The notes under the pieces: model-generated
What the model was told of the DNA's origin: nothing
What the model saw: the letters and a program-made list of their open reading frames with translations, nothing else
Databases searched by the model: none
Program-made: the position numbers and the translations under genes
In this document: piece by piece, positions 1 through 12,900 of the stretch
Layout: every line of letters starts with the position of its first letter
Position numbering within the stretch: the stretch's first letter is position 1
Source: CAZWCE01 sp964632505
GTDB lineage: Bacteria; Planctomycetota; Planctomycetia; Pirellulales; Thermoguttaceae
Direction: 5' to 3'
Length of the DNA stretch: 53,644 bases
Assembly (NCBI GenBank): GCA_964632505.1
Contig: CAZWCE010000023.1
Span: 1 to 53,644, forward strand

Positions 1-62
1 GGTTTCGAGTTTTTTGATAAATTCAACAAAATCCTTTCGCTTGTTTGAGGGTTAGGACTCAT
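1..62 (-). CDS. putative transposase N-terminus, cut by window edge
   Basis: On the minus strand an ATG at 62-60 opens a frame that runs off the left edge and begins MSPNPQTSERILLNL. The ATG lies 29 bases inside a transposon terminus (55-91) that is shared with two small elements elsewhere in this window. A reading frame starting just inside a terminal inverted repeat is the usual arrangement of an insertion sequence, so I infer that this is the start of its transposase. Only 20 codons are visible and no catalytic residue can be seen, so the family is not established. The 8-bp target duplication and the GG-initial ends of the related elements would fit the ISL3 family, but that is a guess. 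Confidence 0.4.
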   Translation of the reverse strand, partial: MSPNPQTSERILLNLSKNSK

Positions 63-91
63 AAATCAGCCACTAAAATGTCGGAAGAACC
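55..91 (-). repeat. terminal 37 bp of an insertion element, shared with the 172-bp elements
   Basis: The reverse complement of 55-91 begins GGTTCTTCCGACATTTTAGT and matches the first 37 bases of the element at 22902 without mismatch. It matches the one at 40920 with one mismatch. The match stops just after the shared ATGAGTCC, and the sequence further inside (toward position 1) is unrelated to the small elements. The 8 bases outside the terminus (92-99, TTATTTTA) would be one arm of a target duplication, whose other arm would lie beyond the window. Confidence 0.75.
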
Positions 92-92
92 T

Positions 93-917
93 TATTTTAT
101 ATTATGCGAGCACCCCTCCAGAAGGAGGGCAAGGAGCGTTTCATCCTTTCCCAGGGTTTAAGCAAAGCAAGACCGCCCACTGTATTCGGGAAATACCGAT
201 CCGGTCCCTTTTTTGAGCGAAACATACCTTTTTCTGATTCCTGCTTTTCTATGAGCTGTGGTCATCGTCTCTCATTCTTCCTGACGGAAGCGCAGTTCCT
301 CCCTCCCTCTTCGAAATTCTGAAGGGGGGCTTGCCACCCCTACTCATTCTGCTTGGACTTTCCATTCCATTCTCATCCCTTCCAGGAAGTATATACGCGG
401 GTGTCGGTAAGGGGGGAGATTCCTGTCGGGCAGCAACGAATGATGTTTCTTGTATTATCGTACGGTTACAGGGGCCTTCGATAGGGGAGTGTGCCCTCCG
501 TCTCGAATGCCTACTCCCGGCAGGATAGGTAATCGCTCTGTCAGGTTCCGGTTCTCTCTGTTGGTATTTCATTATGGATATGTGCCGTGCTCATCAGTGA
601 CTTATAAACGGGAGGTCCCATTTAACGAGCATTAGTTGTTTGTTTTATTGTCGTGAAATGCCAATCTTTCAAAAGAATTAATTTGCCCATTCAAGAATCG
701 CTGGTAGAATCAGCATCAAAGTGCTTCTCTTTGATATGTGTACGTGTATGCATATATGGAAGTGGTCCCTCCCTTTTCTTCTCTATGGTCTGGCGAGAGG
801 GAAAGGTGAGGCGCGGTTTTGTCTTATCTTGTGTGTTTTAGCTCGAAAATGCGTGAAATAGGAAACGGGGTCCTATTTTCGGCAACGGCAATTATTCATC
901 TTTATGGGAGATTGGTC
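93..917. other. long AT-richer leader region before the giant gene
   Basis: About 825 bases lie between the element terminus and the giant gene. Short frames exist but none has a convincing ribosome binding site or a protein-like composition. Small G/C-rich inverted repeats are visible, for example CCCTCC/GGAGGG around 114-130, but no T-run follows them. The region probably holds the promoter of the giant gene. I cannot identify a confident -35/-10 pair. Confidence 0.5.
906..910 (+). promoter_or_regulatory. ribosome binding site deciding the start of the giant gene
   Basis: GGGAG at 906-910 is followed by 7 bases and ATG at 918. This supports 918 as the start. An in-frame TTG at 819 and an ATG at 849 lie further upstream. 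The protein from 918 begins with a basic stretch and then the LEPRxLL-like motif at about residue 47, as usual for this export-associated N-terminus. Confidence 0.6.
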
Positions 918-3900
918 ATGAAACGGACGAGCAAGGGAGGTCGCGGAAAAGGATATCTGGCAAAGTGGTGGGAGCTTTCCGGTCTTCGCGGTTTGGAAAG
1001 CCGGAAGCCACTTGAAAAGAAGCTTCAGAAGAAGCGTCGTCCTCAAATCGAGGAGCTGGAGCGCCGCGAACTGCTTTCGGTCACCTATCCCTTGCCCTTG
1101 CAGCGGGCCGAACCGGCCGGTAGTCTCATCTATTCCGGGGAGACCGTCTCCGGAGTCTGTTCCGACACGGGCGACCACGAATGGACGATCGATCTGGATG
1201 CCGGCAATACCGTCACCTGGTGGGCCGAGCCGACCTCCGGGGAATTCGATCCTCGGCTTGAGGTATACGGCCCCGACGGAGGCGGGGAAGACAGCCTGCT
1301 GGTGACCGTCAACGAGGCTCAGGCCGGGGGAACCGAGGTCCTGCAGAGCTTCGCCGTGGCCCAGGACGGAACCTACACCTTCAGTGTGACCGACGATACC
1401 CTCGGTGGCGATACATTCAATGCCCAACTACTGTTGAACGCCGATGTGGAACTCGAAAACCTGCTCGGAACGACCAACGATATACCCGCGGATGCGCAGG
1501 ACATCTCCTCCAGTTTCCAAGTGCTCGACGCGATGTTTCCGGAAATCTCCCGCGGAGGCATCGTAGGCACTTCACTCGGCGGCGGCGACGATTGGTTCCA
1601 GTTCACCCTTGACGACGGTGCTTCCGCTACGATTGCCTTGAGCAGCAGCGCCTTTTCGTTCGAGCCGATCGAAATCTGGAGCAACGTCGAAAGCGAACAC
1701 CCCCTCGCCACCGGCGTTCCCTCCGAGAACACCTCTTCGATCATTCGCAATTTTTCCGATCCCCTCGACGGCGAGTCGGGCACCTACAGGCTTCTTGTCG
1801 ATGGAATTTCCGGAGAGGGCTCGGGCGAGTATCAGGTAATGGTAACGCAAAACACCGACTTCGAAATGGAGCCGAACGACTCCGAAGCGACCGCGCAGGA
1901 CCTGAGCGATACCGGCGCGGTGCTCGGGTTTCTGGGAGGAGGATCGGCCGGACCGCTGACCGCCGAGGTCGAACCGAACGACGGCATCGAGCAGCACGGT
2001 TGCGTCGAGGTCAACTGGGGTGAAGGTGGCCCGGAACCTCTGGGGGTGGCCGATCACCTTCCCTATGCCAACGACTGGTCGGGAAGTTTCCATTGGGATG
2101 ACGAGAGCGGACAGTATTGGGCTGAATTGACGGGCGAGATCAGCGAAAATGATTGGGCCGGGGATGCCTGCGATTCGGGATACAATGGCGACTGGGACTT
2201 TTTCAAAGTCACCTTGCAGCCGGAGGAGACGTTAAGAGTCGAAATGTTCAGCGACTATCAGTCCGGGGGAGAGGAATCGCAACAAGGCGATCCCACCGAA
2301 CAGGGAGAAAGCGAGCCCCTGGCGGATCCCTTCCTTTGGCTCTTTGACAGCGCCGGCAATCTTCTGGAGTATAACGATAATGGTGAAGGGGGCGACGCCT
2401 CCTATCTCGAGTACGCCTATTGGCCCGAGTCGGCGGAAGGGGGGCCACAGGAGCAAGGTGACGTTCCGATCGATGTCTACATCGTTGCCGACGCGGCGGA
2501 TGACTCGTCCGGCAATATCGGCACTTACACGCTGGCGGCGGAGATCGTGCCTTTCGCTTCCATGGGGATGTCGGAATATCTGGCCAACGAAATAGAGCCG
2601 AACGATAACGGTCCGATTTCGGATCCCTATGATCCTCAAGAAATATCCGGCCATCTCCCCTATGCCAACGATTGGTCCGACAGCTTCACCTGGATCGATG
2701 AGGCCGGTCATTACGAAGCGGAATTGACCGGGGAGATCAGTTCCGCCGAGGGAGGAGGTGAAGGGTGTGGCTGTGGCTCGGGAGAAGAAACCAACTGGGA
2801 CTTTTTCAAGATCTCCGCTTCCTACGGCGATCGACTGGTGGTCGATATGTACAGCGATGACTCCGGTTCCCAGGAAGGGGGCGCCATGAGCCAGGGCGAG
2901 GGAGATCCCTTGCAGGACACTTACCTCTGGCTCTACGACAGCGAAGGAAATCTGCTGAGTTCTAACGACGATTACGAAGGACTGCTGTTCTCGCAAATCG
3001 ACTACATCTTCGGCGAAGGAGATGGAGGGGATGGCGGAGAATTGGCCTCCCCGATGGACCAGGGAGAGCTGATGGATTTCTACATCGTTGCCGATTCGTA
3101 TGGAAGCTATACCGGCACCTACACGCTCAGTGCCACGCTGGAAGCCGATCCGCCGGGCGACACCAGCGGCGGCGACGACTACTACTTCATCGAGGCGACC
3201 GCCGGCGATACCCTGGTGGTCAATGTCCAGGCGATTTCCGATGGAACGGGTCAATTCGAAAACGCCTTGGACCCGGTCGTCGAGATCATCGCGCCGCAGA
3301 TCGTCGGCGACACCGCGTCGGCATCGGTCGCTCCCATGGGGCTCGGTTCCGGTGAGGCGGAAATGTTGCCGATGACCGAATACGAGGGGGACGAGGGGGT
3401 CGATCTGATCCAGATGACCGATGGCGGCGAGTCGCTCGGGACATCGCAAGTCGACGTGATGCTCATGACCAGCGGTCCCCTGCCTCCTTCGGCCAGCGGC
3501 GAGACGATCGTCTCGAACATGCCGCAGACGGCGGTCCACCTCGATCAGGTTCCGACTTCCACCTGGACCTACGGCTGTTCGGCCACGGCCGCCGGCATGA
3601 TGTTCGGCTACTACGATCGGTCGGGATACGATCAGATGTATACGGGCCCGACCAACGGCGGCGTCGCTCCGTTGGAAAATCTCGGCCAGGGGATCGGCGC
3701 CACGCCGATCGCCGGTTCGACTTCGCTGATCGCGACCCAGAATGGTTTCGACGGACGCACTACCGACGGCCATGTCGACGACTATTGGATCGCCAGCGGC
3801 AGCGACGGCCCCGACCCCTGGATGGGCACCGGAACCCAGCATGCTTGGGCCGATTGCACGGCCGACTTCCTCGGCACCAACCAGTGGAAGTGGGACTTCG

Positions 3901-6900
3901 TGGCCCCCTACGGCCAGGTCGATTTCAACACCGACGGTTCCACCGCCCTGTTCTACCAGACGAGCGGTTATCGGCTTCACGACTACATTCCCTCCTCTTC
4001 CGCGGGAACTCCCTCGACCGCCCTGACGCACGGGCTTCGTCGGTTCGCCGAATCGCGCGGCTACGGCGTGCAGGAGAACTATACCCAGGTGATCGATGCC
4101 CAGGCGACTAGCGGGGGATTCACGTTCGAGGACTACATGGACCAGATCGACGCCGGACGCCCGGTCATGGTGCAGCTGGTCGGTCACAGCATGGTCGGCG
4201 TCGGTTACGACGAGGCGACCGATACCGTCTACGTGCACGATACCTGGGACAACGAAGTCCACGCCATGCCGTGGGGCGGCACCTACGCCGGGATGGACCA
4301 CTTCGCGATGACGGTGCTCGAATTGCGGGATCCTGGCGAAGATCCCGGTCAACCGGACGATCCGACCCCGCCCGATGGCGTCATCGGCAGCCAGTTGGAA
4401 TACGACGTCCCGCAGTCGGGCGTCTATGTGCTTCGCGTCACTGCCAATAGCGAGGCCGCCGGTGAGTATTTGCTGACGGTCGAGGGAGCGAGTCCCGCGG
4501 CCCCGCGTATCGTCGGGCATCACCCCAGCGGCGAGCAGACCGAACCGGTCTCCCACATCGACGTGAACTTTAATACCGAGATCGACCCGACGACCTTTAC
4601 GGTCGACGATGTGGAGGTGGTCACGCCTTCCGATCAAATGATCGCCGCCACGGGGATCGTCGAACTCGGCGACGATCAATTTCAGATACAATTCCCCGAG
4701 CAAATCGAGAGCGGCATCTACCATGTCTTTGTAGGACCACACATCTCGGATGTCGAGAACGGTCTGGAAATGGACCAGAATCAGAACGGCACCAGCGGCG
4801 AGCAGAACGACCGTTACGACGCGACGTTCGAAATTCTCGATGTTCAAGGGCCGCATGTCGTTTCCTTCAGCCCGGCCGAGCCGGTCGAGGGACGGCTCGA
4901 GTACGTCGACGTGACGTTCAACGAACCGATTTTGGCGGCCACCCTGCTCAGCGACGACATTGTTATTCACGATCCGGAGGGGACGCCGGTCGTGATCGAC
5001 GATATCGAAGTCTTGGCCGAAGAGCAATTCCGGCTGCATTTCGCGGAGGCCCAAATACTCGGCGGCACCTACTCCTTCACTTGTGGTCCCGATATCCGCG
5101 ACCCCTACAACAATCAGATGGACCAGGATCAGGACGGCGTGAACGGTGAGGACGAGGACGACGCCTACACAGATTCCTTCACCATCATTCCGGGGCCGAC
5201 CATCGAATCGATCGAGCCAATCGGGAACCACGTCGGCGGCGTGGGGGAACTCATCATCCGGTTCAGTGAGCCGATCGACCTGTCGACCTTCCAGGCCGTG
5301 GATATCGTTCTCACCGACCCGCAAGGAAATGCGGTCACGGTCGAGGATCCCGTGCTCGATTCCCAGGATTCCGAGGAGAGGACCTATCGTGTGACGTTGG
5401 CTCCCGAGGCGATTCTGCCGGGGACCTACCAGGTCGAGGTGGGACCGAACCTTGAAAGCGAGCGTGGGGTGCTCATGGACCAGGATGGCGACGGCCTCTT
5501 GGCCGAGTCGGGCGACGACCGATTCGAAAGCGATTTCTACATTGTGCCCGGTCCGCGCGTGGAACAGCATTCTCCGACCGGATCGGTCGTCGGAGTGGTT
5601 GATAAAATCACGGTGTCATTCAACGAAGCGATCGACGCGGACACATTCTCCTCCGACGACGTGACGATCACCCATCCCGCCGGCGGGAGTCTGGAACTCG
5701 GAGAGCCGGTGCTTAAGGATTCCTCGACCTTCGAAATTCCCCTTACGATGCCCGCGACGCACTCGGGCGAATATCAGATCGTGATCGGCCCGAATCTCCA
5801 AAACGCGTACGGCGCCTCGATGGACCAGGATCAGGACGGCTTGTTGGCCGAGGATCCGGACGATCTTTACCAGGGGTCATTCAGCATCGTCGCCGGTCCT
5901 TACATCGTTTCCCATTCACCCTCGGGCGATCAGACGGAACCGGTCTCCTCGGTCACGGTTGATTTCAATTTGCCGATTGCCGCATCGACGTTTACCGGGG
6001 TGGACATCACGACGGAAGGGCCTTCGGGATCGTTTAATGTTTGGGCCGAACCGGTCGATGACACGGATAGCACATTCCTTCTCACATTTCAGGAACAATC
6101 GGAGTACGGCGACTACCATATTTACGTCGGGCCCCACATTGAGGACAACGTCGACGGATTGGAAATGGACCAGGACCGCGACGGCATCACCGCGGAAGAG
6201 GACGAAGATCGTTACGATGCCGGCTTCACGATCATCGATATTCACGGACCGCGCGTTACCGGATACGAACCGGACGAACCGGTGCAAGGGGCGATTTCTT
6301 CGGTCGTCTTCACCTTCAATGAAGCGATCGACGCGAGCACTTTCTCCTCCGACGACGTGACGATCACCGATCCCAACGACAATGCAGTGATCGCGAGCGG
6401 AGTGGAACAGGTCTCCGAGAGCGAGTACCGGGTGACCTTCCCCTCCCAGACGATCGAGGGTTCGTACCAAATTTCGATCGGGCCGAACATCGCCGATGTG
6501 GTCGGGAATCAGATGGATCAGGACGCCGATGGGAACAAAGCGGAATCGCAGGACGACGTCTTCACGGCCGTTGCGCAGGTCGACCAGACCGGCCCGACCG
6601 TGGCAGGCCATTCGGTGCAAGGGGTCGAGAATCAGGTGGTGCGGACATTCGACTTGACCTTCAGCGAGCCGGTCGATCCGGACAGTCTCCTCGGAACGAT
6701 GATCACCGTCACCCGGCCCGATTCGAGCACCGTTGAGGCCTCGTCGGTCGATTGGGTGGACGGACAGCCGGAGACGCTGCGGATCACTATTCCCGGCATG
6801 GCGGTCGACGGGACCTTCCAGGTGGAACTTGATGCCGGCGTGACCGACGTGGTCGGCAATCCGATGGAGACCGGCTACACATTCCAGTTCGATCAACTGC

Positions 6901-9900
6901 TGCCGAACCTGTCGATCGTCGATGTGGTCTACCCGGAGGAATGCGTCAGCGGCCAGATGGTCGAGATTCAGTGGACGGTCGAGAACATCGGTCAAGGCAC
7001 CGCGCCGGCCGCCGGCTGGAAGGATGTCGCCTCCTGGTCCCCCGACGAGGTCGGTGGCGACGCCAACGACGAAACGATGGGCGAACTCACCTTCGATCAA
7101 CCTTTGGCGCCCGGGGAATCCTACACCCGATCGGCCTTTTTCGAAGTTCCCGAGGTCGCAGACGACCAGTGGCAGTGGGTGGTGCTGGAGGTCGACACGG
7201 AGGGGGCTCTGGATGAACTCGACGAACAAGACAACATGCAGGTCAGTACCCCGCCGGCCTGGGTGACCACGCGGGAATACCCCGACCTCCAAGTGCAGAA
7301 CGTGACCCTTCCCCATGAATTGAGTGCCGGCGAACTGGCGACGGTTAGTTGGGAGGTGCACAATGTAATTCATGATTCCGCGGGCACGACCACCGTCCCC
7401 TACTGGAACGACAAGGTCTACCTCTCGCTCGATACGACCCTCGATGGATCCGACATCCTCATCGCGACCGAGCCGAATCCGGAATTCCTGACCCCGGGCG
7501 AATCCTACTCGCAGACGATCGACGTCGAAATTCCCAAAGACATTCTCGAGGAAGAATATTACTTGATCGTTCGAGCCGACGGCGATTACCGTGAGCAGGA
7601 GTTCGACCTGGAAGACAATAACACGGCCTCTTCCTCCCACCGTGGTCATCTGGTGATTCCCGAAGTCGGATATCTGAAAATCACGCACATCGAAGATCCC
7701 GGCGTCTGGGCTCCGGGAGCACATGTTCCGAGGAATCAGATCCGATGGACCATGGAGAACACCGGGGGCGCGACGATCGAAGGCCGTGGAGGTGGATACT
7801 GGGACGACGGGATGGCCCTTTCCCGCGATGAGACTTACGATCAGAATGAAGATCACTGGCTGGGCGGGCATATGATCCACCATACCGAGCCATTGCGTCC
7901 CGGTGAGGCCCGCGAGTGCACCAACAGTTATACAAGAGGAGGGTTCCATCTTCCGTATTGGGAACCCGGCGATTACTATCTGATCGTGATTCCCGATACG
8001 CACTGGTTCGCCGAAAGCAGAGGAGAGACCGTCGACAAGGAATACGGCGTGGTGGAGATCACCCTGGGCTCGCACCTGCCCGATTTGCAGGTGGCGTCGG
8101 TCGCCGATGGTTCCGGCGGCGCCGTGGCGGCCGGCCGGGACCTTCTGGTCGACTGGCGCATCGAGAATCTCGGAGAGAGCGGGACGTCGGTCGATCACTG
8201 GACCGATAACGTCTACCTCTCCTCCGACCCGACGCTCGAGCCGGCCCATGACCTGCTGCTCGGTTCCCGAACGCATTCCGGCCTCTTGGAAAGCCAAGAG
8301 GGGTACGATGTCGATTCGGCCTCCTTCGCCATTCCCGGCGATACGCCCCCCGGCGATTACTACCTGCTGGTCGAGACCGATACGGAGGATCAGGTCACGG
8401 AGATCTCGAACCGGAACAACGTCGCCATCTCCTCCAGCCATCTCATCGTGACGCCGCCGGGCGAGAGCGACCTGCGGGTCGACGGCGTTGGCACCGATGC
8501 CACCGGCGTGGCCGGGGAGACGATTTCGGTCGACTGGACCGTCACCAATCATGGTCCCGACGGCACCTATCGCGACCAGTGGACCGATGCAATCTATCTT
8601 TCCGACGATCAGGTCTGGGATAATTCGGATCTGCGTTTCGCCGAGTTCGTTCATTCCGGTCCGCTCGCCGGGGGAGACTCGTATACCCGGTCCGAAACGG
8701 TCACTCTGCCGAACGACCTCGAAGGCGACTTCTACGTGCTGGTCAAAACGGATGATCAGAATCAAGTCTACGAGCACCAGGCCGAGGAGAACAACGCCAC
8801 GGCGACCGGAGCGACGCTCCATATCGACGATTTCGCTCCCGACTTGAACGTCGACTCGCTCACCGGCGACAACACCGGCATCGCGGGCGAAGCAATCACC
8901 GTGAACTGGTCGGTTACCAACGACGGCGACGGCCCGACCGAGAGCGACTGGTCCGACGCGATCTACCTCTCCACCGACGCCGACTTCGATCCCAACGATG
9001 ATCTCCTCATCGAAACGTTCTCCCGAAGCGGTTCGCTGAACGTTGGAGAAACCTACGACAGCACGACGCAGTTGGTCCTGCCGAACGATATCGAAGGCGA
9101 TTATCACCTCCTGCTGGTGGCCGATTCGCAATCGGATCTCTACGAGAAGGGACAGGAATCGAACAATCACCTTTCGATGTCGATTTCCATCGACGATTTC
9201 GCTCCCGATCTTGCGGTGGATGAGTTGACCACCACGACGGCCCAACCGATCGCGGGCGAAGCAATCACCGTGAACTGGTCGGTTACAAATCTCGGCAACG
9301 GCCCGACCGAGAGCGACTGGTCCGACGCGATCTACCTCTCCACCGACGCCGACTTCGATCCCGGAGTCGACGTACTTCTGTCCGAGTCGACGCGAAGCGG
9401 TCCGCTGGACATTGGGGAAACCTACAATAGCACGACGCTCGACCCGACGGAGCTGTTCTTGCCCGATGAGATCGAGGGGGATTATCACCTCTTGTTGGTC
9501 GTCGATTCGCAGTCGGACCTCTTCGAAAAGGGCAACGAGGCGAACAATGTGTTCTCACGGCAAATGACCATTGTGGACCATGCTCCCGATCTTGCGGTGG
9601 ATGCGTTGACCACCACGACGGCCGAACCGATCGCGGGCAAGCCGGTGATGATCGATTGGTCGGTCACGAACGAGGGCGCGGAGGCGACCAAGCACGACTG
9701 GTTCGACGCCTTCTATCTTTCCGAGGACGATACGTTCGATTCCGAGGAGGATCTCTTGCTCGATGAGCGGCCCCGGGAGGGCATGGATCTAGCGACCGAC
9801 GCTTCCTACAGCAGCACCTCTTTCGCGCCGACGCAAGTGATCCTGCCCGATGAAATCGAGGGCACCTATTACCTGTTCTGCCAAGTCGATGCCCGATCGA

Positions 9901-12900
9901 ATCTCTACGAGAAGGACAGCGAGGCGAACAACCTCCACTCCCTGGAGTTGGAGGTGATGGATCAGGCCCCCGATTTGGACATCGAGACGTTCACCTCACC
10001 CGAGACGGCATTGGCGGGACACGAGATCGATATCTCCTGGGCGGTCAAGAATATCGGCGAGGAACCGGCGTCGGCCGGCTGGGAAGACAAACTCTATCTT
10101 TCCGAGGACGGCACCCTCGACCCGGACCAAGATACGCTCCTGGCCTCCTATCTGCGGGAGCAGGATCTGCTTGTCGGGAACTCCTACACTTCGCCGGACC
10201 CCAACACGCTCGTGCTGCCGGATGCCATCGAGGGTGATTTCTATTTGATCCTTCAAGTCGATGCCGAGGATTCCCTGTACGAGAAAGCTCGCGAGGGGAA
10301 CAACCTTTGGGTCGAACCCTTGACCATCGAAGATCTGGCTCCGGACCTGAAGGTTCAGACGGCCGGCATCTCCAGCACCACGGCGCTTTCCGGGGAGTAC
10401 ATCACGGTGGATTACTCGGCGATCAACAGCGGCCGGGAACCGGTGGTGGACTCCTGGCACGACGCCTTCTTCCTCTCGGAGGATGACCAACTGGATCCCG
10501 AAGAGGATTTCCTGGTCGGTCTGATCGAGCACGACGCCCCGCTGGGGACCGGGCAGACCTACACCGCGCCTTCGACGCCGACATATGTCCGCATTCCCTC
10601 GCGAATCGAAGGGACCTATCATCTGTTCGCCGTGGCCGACTATGAGGACCAGGTCCTTGAGAAGAACGGCCAGGACAATGCCGAAACCAACAACGCTTTC
10701 CTGTTGAGCGAGACGATCGACGTAACCCTGCACTCGGCCGATCTGGAGGTCGACCAGGTGGAGCTGCTCGCCGACACCGCGACCGCCGGCTCACTCTTCC
10801 ACTGTGAGTGGACCGTCACGAATACCGGCCTGAAGTCGACCGAGGAGGGCGAAATCCTCTGGAAGGACGGAGTGTATCTCTCGACCGACGATGATTTCAA
10901 CCCAGAGGGAGACATCGAATTGGGCACCGTCTCCCATACCGGAAGCCTCCTTCCCGACGAATCCTATCGCGCTGAGGGTGATTTCGTCATTCGGCAGGAC
11001 CTCGAAGGTCCCTACTACGTTTATGTGGTGACCGACTTGCGGCGGCAGGTCTTCGAACATGAAGGCGAGGAAAACAACACTACCGCGGCCGCTTCGCAAG
11101 TGACGGTGACCGGCATCCGGACCGACCTGATGGTGAGCGACTTGACCGGACCGACGGAACAGGTCACCGCCGGGGAATCCCTGGCATTGACCTGGGAGGT
11201 GACCAACAACGGGCCGGACGCCACCGCCGGGAGCCACTGGAGTGATAGTGTTTATATATCCACTAATGGGCAGCTCGACGAGGAGGACCTGCTGCTGGAA
11301 ACTTTCGTCCATAACGGCGCTCTCGCCCATGGGGAAACCTACACCTCGTCCGAGAACCTCCTCCTGCCGGAAGATCTTCAAGAGGGCACTTATCATCTGA
11401 TCCTCAAGACCGATGCCGCCTCGAACAACGACATCTTCGAATACCAAGCCGAGGGGAACAACACCTTGGCGACGCAGGTCGACGTGGTCCTGCCGCCGCC
11501 GGCCGATCTGCAAATCACGCTGGACTCCGTTCCCGAGGAAGCCTGGTCGGGCCAGAGCTTGCCGGTTCAGTGGACGGTGAAAAATGAAGGCGGATCGCCG
11601 GCATCGAGCGAGGAGGGAAGCTGGTTCGACAGCATCTATCTCTCCCGCGACACCTACTTCGACCCGGAAACCGACACCCGATTGGGCCACCTCGAACACG
11701 AAGGCGTCCTGGCCGCGGCGGGCGAATATTCCCAGAGTTTCGAGGCCCGTCTCCCCCGGGGGATCACCGGTCCTTATTACGTCATCGCGGTCACCGATTC
11801 GACCGACCGCGTCTTCGAACGGGGGGTTGAGGACAATAATTTGGTCATGGCGACCTCGGCCACTCAGGTGAATCTGACACCGCCGGCCGACCTAGTCGTT
11901 TCCGATATCGCCCCGCCGGTTCTCTCCGGGGCCTACGGCGAAACCGTCGATTGGACCTACACGGTCCGCAACGAGAGTTCCGAAAGCACCGCCTACGGCC
12001 AATGGTACGACACGATCTACCTCTCGGCCGACGACCAGTGGGACCTGGACGATCGCCGCGTCACCCGTGTCCTCCACAATGGCGATGTGTCCCCGGAAGG
12101 CGAATACACCGAGACCGTCTCGGCGAAGGTTCCGGCGGTGGTTCCGGGCAATTATCACATCATCGTCCGGACCGACCTTTTGGACGACATCCGCGAGACC
12201 GACAACGACAACAACACCGCCGCTTCGAGCGAGGCATTCACCGTCGAGGGACGTCCCCTCGCTTTGGGCGAAGCGGGCTTGGAGCATTCCCTGGGTGCCC
12301 AAGAGAGCGATTACTATCAGGTGACCGTGGAAGAGGGGCAGGATTTCGCCCTGTTCGTGTCGAGCTTGAACCAAAGCGGCGCCGCGGAGGCGGCGGAGAT
12401 CTACGTCGCCTACGACCGCATGCCCAGCCGGACGCAATACGATTACCAGTCGTCGACGCTGACCAATGCCGGCGAGGCTTGGGTACGGGTCTCGGCGATG
12501 CAGTCGGGCACGTATTACGTGTTGGTACACGGCACGCATCGCTCCGGAAGCAAGGAATACCAGATCGAGGCGGAGGAGATCGCGTTCTCGATTCGTTCGG
12601 TGATTCCCGAGACGATGGGCCTCGACGGGAGCGCGACGCTGGAAATCCACGGCGCCCGATTCCAGCCCGAGACCGTCTTCGAGCTGACCGGCCCCGACGA
12701 CGCCTTGCTCACCTCGACAGAGGTCGTGCTGAAGGATTCAATGACCGCCTACGCGAAGTTCAACTGCTGGTTCGTGCCGGAAGGGGAGTACACACTCCGG
12801 GCGATCCATCCGGATCCGGAGGAAGAACCGGTCTTCTACGACAAGGAGATTCAGGTGGTTCCGCAGGGAGCGGCCGAGTTGGAGGTCTACTTCGACGGCC

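Noticed and set aside
2232..9488. Very long open frames on the minus strand opposite the giant gene (about 1112 and 1190 codons), with others opposite 12738-18842
   Set aside because: They are shadows created by the strong G/C bias at third codon positions of the plus-strand gene. Their translations are His/Arg/Asp/Gly-rich without domains and have no ribosome binding sites.
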